A model generated the notes under the pieces. That model was not told the origin of the DNA. It ran no database searches and saw nothing but the letters and a program-made list of their open reading frames with translations. Below, in pieces: positions 60,290-64,000 of a stretch of DNA of 64,000 nt (positions are counted from its first letter, which is position 1; each line of letters begins with the position of its first letter). The translations under genes were made by a program, and so were the position numbers. This stretch comes from Phymorhynchus buccinoides (taxonomy: Eukaryota > Mollusca > Gastropoda > Neogastropoda > Raphitomidae), in assembly GCA_017654935.2 (NCBI GenBank), contig CM065713.1, positions 10,371,406 to 10,435,405 on the forward strand. Direction: 5' to 3'.

Positions 60290-61260
60290 AAAATGCAATA
60301 CAAACCGAACACTCACGTATGTATGACATAAAATGGTATACAGCAGAAAAAGACCTAAAGTCAACAGATATAAGAGAAAGAGAGTGGAGCCTCAATGTCG
60401 TGGGAATAGGGTGGCGTTTTGATGTTAGATTTGAAGGCTGAGAGGGTCGATCGCCGCCCTTACGGAGTGGAAAGAGGAAAGTTAATTGTTCCAAGATGTC
60501 GGTCCTGAGACAGCAAAAGAGCGCCGACCAACAACAGTTAAAAGCTTCTACCTAGGGATCTGGAGAGGGAGAGGGAAAGAGCGGGCAGAAACAACGTAAA
60601 GTGCGAGCTGGGGGGGGCGTGGTGGCTGTAATAGAGGGAAAATATTCCTCGCACAGAGGTAAGATGGAGCAGCCTTTTTGGATAATTCTTATAGCAAAGG
60701 GTGTTTTTAACTATATACTCAATTCTGTCTCGCGACTGTTCGGAATCCAGTGCACCAATAAGAACGGAGAAGAAGAGAGTACGTGAATCGAACTTTTCTA
60801 TTCTTTAAAATGGGACAAGGCGAGCAGCTGTGTTTTGAATACGCTGGAGACAAGATAGAGAAGAGAATGATAGGCCAGAACGGAGAGCATTGTATCAGAG
60901 GCTTCATCTGAGAGGTCTTTACGAAATTAGCCAATGCGACGAAATTGATAGTAGCATGACTGACAGGTCTGACTCAGAGTTAATCCCTCTGCATGAAAAG
61001 AGTATTGTCCAGAGTGACACCCAAGTTTTTGACAGAGTTTGAGAGGGGAATAATATTGTCACCCAGTTTTGGATTGTGACCTCTGAGGGATACGCAGAGG
61101 GACTAGTTTGTTATTTGATTCCTACTTTTTTTTTTTTGAAAGCATGCCTTCGGTTTTTTCGCCATTATTAAATTGAAGTTTAGTTTTGAAACATCCGAAT
61201 ATGAATATTCATATAGACAAGTTATTACTTTCTGAAAGAATGCCGAATCTATATCTTTAA
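60290..61260 (-). pseudogene. Badly decayed L2/CR1-like RT C-terminal relic
   Basis: On the minus strand, KLNFN...GEKTEGMLS-like words (about 61140-61195) and SNSVKNLGVTLDNTLFMQ (about 60985-61045) are readable. They match the LNE-KTE-ML and VRNLGVTLD motifs of CR1/L2 RTs. Further on, a HWIPNSRE-like word near 60740 resembles the conserved LHWLP. Stops and indels interrupt it throughout. An old insertion on the strand opposite to gene B. Confidence 0.65.
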
Positions 61261-61382
61261 GGAGTAGTACTATTTTGGTAGCTGTGAATCATTCTGGATA
61301 GAAAGGGATTGTTCACTGTCGTGTTGAGTCGATGAAATTGGCCACATAGAGAGTTAGAGAGAGACGAGAGCCACACAAACCC

Positions 61383-61640
61383 CCAACACACACACACACA
61401 CACCATTCACACACCACACCCACACCACAGAGTCACACACACACACACCACCGACACGCGCAACCACGCACAACACGCGCGCACGCATCCGCAACGCACG
61501 TCACAGCACACCAACACACACACAAACACACTCACACACACGTACACACACGCACACATTGTCAGCACACACACACACATACAAACACACAACACACACA
61601 CACACAACACACACAGCAAGTCACACACACACACAACACC
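61383..61640 (+). repeat. Interrupted (CA)n microsatellite
   Basis: (CA)n with CG and CAACAC interruptions over ~260 bp. Confidence 0.95.
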
Positions 61641-62151
61641 AAAAGTATACACAATTAATCACCATACACAGCTTGATTAACAATAACTTTGCAAATGATT
61701 TTTGTCAGTAAGTTAGTGAGTTTTATCATTCATGACTTCCAGCTCTATAGTTAAGAGGCATCCGCTATTATAGAGAACTGGGTTGAATTTAAGTGGAGAA
61801 ACCTTGCCCAAGTAACACCTGTTCACTTGGCCAAAGGGACTTCATGACTGCCTGCACTGGTAGCAGTGATGCACCGAGGATCGAAAAACGACAGAACAAA
61901 CTCTCCTGAGACGAACCTTGAGAAATCACATGTCCACTGGCTTTTGCATAAATCAAATAAGATGAAGCGTGCCAGTGTTAAAAGTCTAATCAGACATTTG
62001 TCCTGACATGACAGGGGGAGGAACACAATAGGACATTTTTCAATGTTAAAAGGTCAATGTCCTATGACTGGGGCCTCGGGACATCACTGTTGTAGCGATC
62101 ACCAAAAGCAAAACATACGGTAATTCTCCAGGGCTGCACTCATTGTCAGTA
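61641..62151. other. No feature seen
   Basis: Ordinary intronic-looking sequence without recognisable repeats or splice-bounded frames. Confidence 0.4.
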
Positions 62152-62312
62152 CAGTGGAACCTCCCTTTGAAGACCTCCCATATAAGACCTACTTATTCCT
62201 GATACATTGCCCTTCTATGTAAGTATTAAAAATGACCTCCCTGGTAAGACCCCTTCCTTATAAGATCTCATCTTGGACGATTTTTGAAGGTCTTATAAAG
62301 GAGGTGCCACTG
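62152..62312. mobile_element. TA-flanked MITE (Tc1/mariner/pogo-like), copy 2
   Basis: Starts CAGTGGAACCTCCC and ends GGAGGTGCCACTG with TA on both sides. Related along its length to the reverse complement of 3823-3978. It lies 153 bp upstream of gene B exon 2. Confidence 0.85.
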
Positions 62313-62465
62313 TACCCAAAGTACCTGCACGATCATCTCATATATAATTTTCTATTTCACTGTGTTGTAGAAAATCAACGGAGCTCTCACTGTACTGTAG
62401 ACTTATGTCAGCCAGTAATAACGCTAAAAGGCTATTTATTGGGTTTTGTCTTTTGCTTTCCTCAG

Positions 62466-62642
62466 GTGTTCAAGGTCAACAAACCACCATAACCTTCACC
62501 CCCAGTAAGATCAGCCTCACTCCCACCACAATCACCATGGGAAACAGCATCACCATCAGATGCGATATCACCTCAACTGCGGGTGTGAAAAGCCTTATAT
62601 TAATGCAGATCACCAAGATTTCGGGACAGGGTTCCGCTGACA
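62466..62642 (+). CDS. Gene B exon 2: first half of a secreted Ig-like domain
   Basis: A 177-bp internal exon preceded by the pyrimidine tract and acceptor TTTGCTTTCCTCAG, and followed by the donor GTGAGTTA. Both boundaries are phase 1. It encodes VQGQQTTITF, SLTPTT, then IRCDITS with the strand-B cysteine and SLILMQITK. It aligns along its whole length with the minus-strand exon at 2510-2680 and is two codons longer. Upstream open sequence that looks like a hydrophobic leader is the intron's pyrimidine tract, since the paralogue has no match there; the true leader is exon 1 at 53704. The rest of the Ig fold (Trp, second Cys) and any lectin domain must be encoded beyond the window. A FREP/VIgL-like immune protein is possible but unproven. 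Confidence 0.84.
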
Positions 62643-63765
62643 GTGAGTTATCAACTTGTAAAATATGATGGTACATTATTGTAGGGGCGCCAACAAACTG
62701 GAAAAAACCAGATTTTTATCATGTGACAGAAGAAAACCAGAAATTGAGTTGTCTTGTCTAGTTTTTATTTTATAGGCCATTTCAAAGTTTGACATTCGAA
62801 ATAGATCATTTGCAGAAATCGGACATAGAAGACAGAATTTTGTCTCTTTGTTTCTATTGAACTGATTTAAAAAACAGTCAAATAAACGAACTCATTCAAA
62901 ATTGTCTTTCATGTTGTGGATGCTGGTAGAATACATAAAAATAGACATAAATATAGCCTAATTAGAAAATTAGTATTTTGGGGGTTGTTGACTACTTTGG
63001 GCTTTTGCTCAAAAACATTCTGAGCGACTTATGTCTGGTTTTCCCGTGCACCATCACAAATGTCTGAATGTGTCTACACAAACATCTATGTTTTGGTTTA
63101 AACAGCATTTTATTTTTTTGTTTAAACAGCACTTTTATTTTCAAAGTCACATCTATGTTTTCCTTTATCAAAATGAACCTTGTCTCATCACATGGCTCTC
63201 TTTTGTTTCTGTCTGATTCTGTTTGTCTCATTCTCAGACATTGTGACAGTCTCTCTCTTGCTCTCTTGAAGTTGCTCTCTCTCCGTCATAGTCGCTCCAT
63301 CTCTCGCACTATTGGAAAAAGTTTCTCAACATGATAAACTCGTAAAGCTGTTGGCGGGGGTGTTCAATCAAGTCGCCAACTCGCCATGGGCGACCTAGAT
63401 TTCCTCCGGACTACTTCTTCTTGCAGGGTCAGTCATCTGATAGGACTACCCCAACATGTTGGGTGGTCGGCAGTGACTAGATCCAGATCTATTACTCTGC
63501 GTCTTACTCGCCGATTCCCAGAAAAACGTCACACTTTGCTGCATGTGGCGTCATCTGTATGGCTTGGCTTAGTTACCGAAACGCAAAGAACAAGTGCCTG
63601 TGCGTTTCGTCTGTAAAGATAATCCATCTGTCTCTTTCCTCCTCCTCCCTCCCTCTTACCCCTGCGTTGCACATGAGTTTGTAATATCAGAGAGAGACAG
63701 ACAGAAAGAGAGAGAGAGGAAATAGACGGCGAGAGCGGTGAGTGTGTTTGCTTTAGGTGTATAGT
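62643..63765 (+). other. Gene B intron 2, beginning (no further exon seen)
   Basis: Starts at GTGAGTTA. A TGTTTAAACAGCA word is repeated at 63100 and 63120. Short CT and GA runs occur at 63240-63300 and 63690-63720. No acceptor-bounded Ig frame is seen before the right edge. Confidence 0.5.
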
Positions 63766-64000
63766 GAGGACTTGACCGTGTTTGCATGCCAACGTTCTCA
63801 GGACCTGAGGCACACCTGAGGACTTGACCGTGTTTGCACGCCAACGTTCTCAGGACCTGAGGCACACCTGAGGACTTGACCGTGTTTGCACGCCAACGTT
63901 CTCAGGACCTGAAGCACACCTGAGGACTTGACCGTGTTTGCACGCCAACGTTCTCAGGACCTGAAGCACACCTGAGGACTTGACCGTGTTTGCACGCCAA
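63766..64000 (+). repeat. 52-bp tandem repeat running off the window
   Basis: Units start with GAGGACTTGACCGTGTTTGC at 63766, 63818, 63870, 63922 and 63974, exactly 52 bp apart with one or two substitutions (CATGCC/CACGCC, GAGGCAC/GAAGCAC). Its full length is unknown because it continues past the edge. Confidence 0.97.

Noticed and set aside
62405..62668. Open frame starting upstream of gene B exon 2 with a leader-like hydrophobic stretch
   Set aside because: The hydrophobic part is the translation of the acceptor's pyrimidine tract, the paralogue at 2.5 kb has no matching upstream sequence, and a true leader exon exists at 53704.

Overview
The window is eukaryotic nuclear DNA. It has short exons with GT-AG splice signals and long introns, Pol III SINEs, non-LTR retrotransposons, many short inverted-repeat transposons and very long (GA)n, (CA)n and (CT)n microsatellites. 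The repeat style (GACCTTGA-rich repeats, tRNA-SINEs, a hammerhead-ribozyme retroelement) and a signal-peptide plus half-Ig-domain exon pair resembling molluscan secreted immune-type proteins suggest a mollusc, most likely a gastropod. This is inference; species cannot be read from the sequence.

The only host genes I can support are the 5' ends of two paralogous genes pointing away from each other. Gene A is on the minus strand: exon 1 at 8325-8370 and exon 2 at 2510-2680, running off the left edge. Gene B is on the plus strand: exon 1 at 53704-53749 and exon 2 at 62466-62642, running off the right edge. Both have a 46-bp signal-peptide exon ending in phase 1, followed by a phase 1-1 exon for the first half of an Ig-like domain. 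They share a ~70-bp pre-ATG block and a second block further upstream. Both first introns are packed with mobile elements.

The 45 kb between the two start codons is repeats. From left to right: a GGCGCGCC-bounded fold-back element (9.05-9.51 kb); a SINE; a large CA/CT microsatellite (11.2-11.7 kb); a ~350-bp tandem duplication; and then a ~13.8-kb block (12.36-26.18 kb) present again in direct orientation at 26.75-40.10 kb, separated by a gap of exactly 500 N. Each block carries a decayed LINE, nested TTAA-flanked inverted-repeat elements, a ~155-nt periodic module and several (GA)n tracts. One insertion (26987-27202) is present only in the second block, and the first block shows the empty site. 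The two blocks are either uncollapsed haplotypes or a true tandem duplication. From 40 to 53.6 kb there are further MITEs, nested SINEs, ACCGGT-rich clusters, an RNase H-bearing LINE and a Penelope/retrozyme-type element with a complete hammerhead ribozyme on the minus strand at 52101-52149. Intron 1 of gene B holds a second copy of the 214-bp MITE, a 4-kb decayed LINE, a 213-nt nearly pure C tract and two further LINE relics. A 52-bp tandem repeat runs off the right edge.

The hammerhead ribozyme, the divergent Ig gene pair and the duplication with its empty/filled insertion site are the three most useful observations. Most long open frames in this window are translations of simple repeats and are not annotated as genes. 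Percent identities are estimates by eye.
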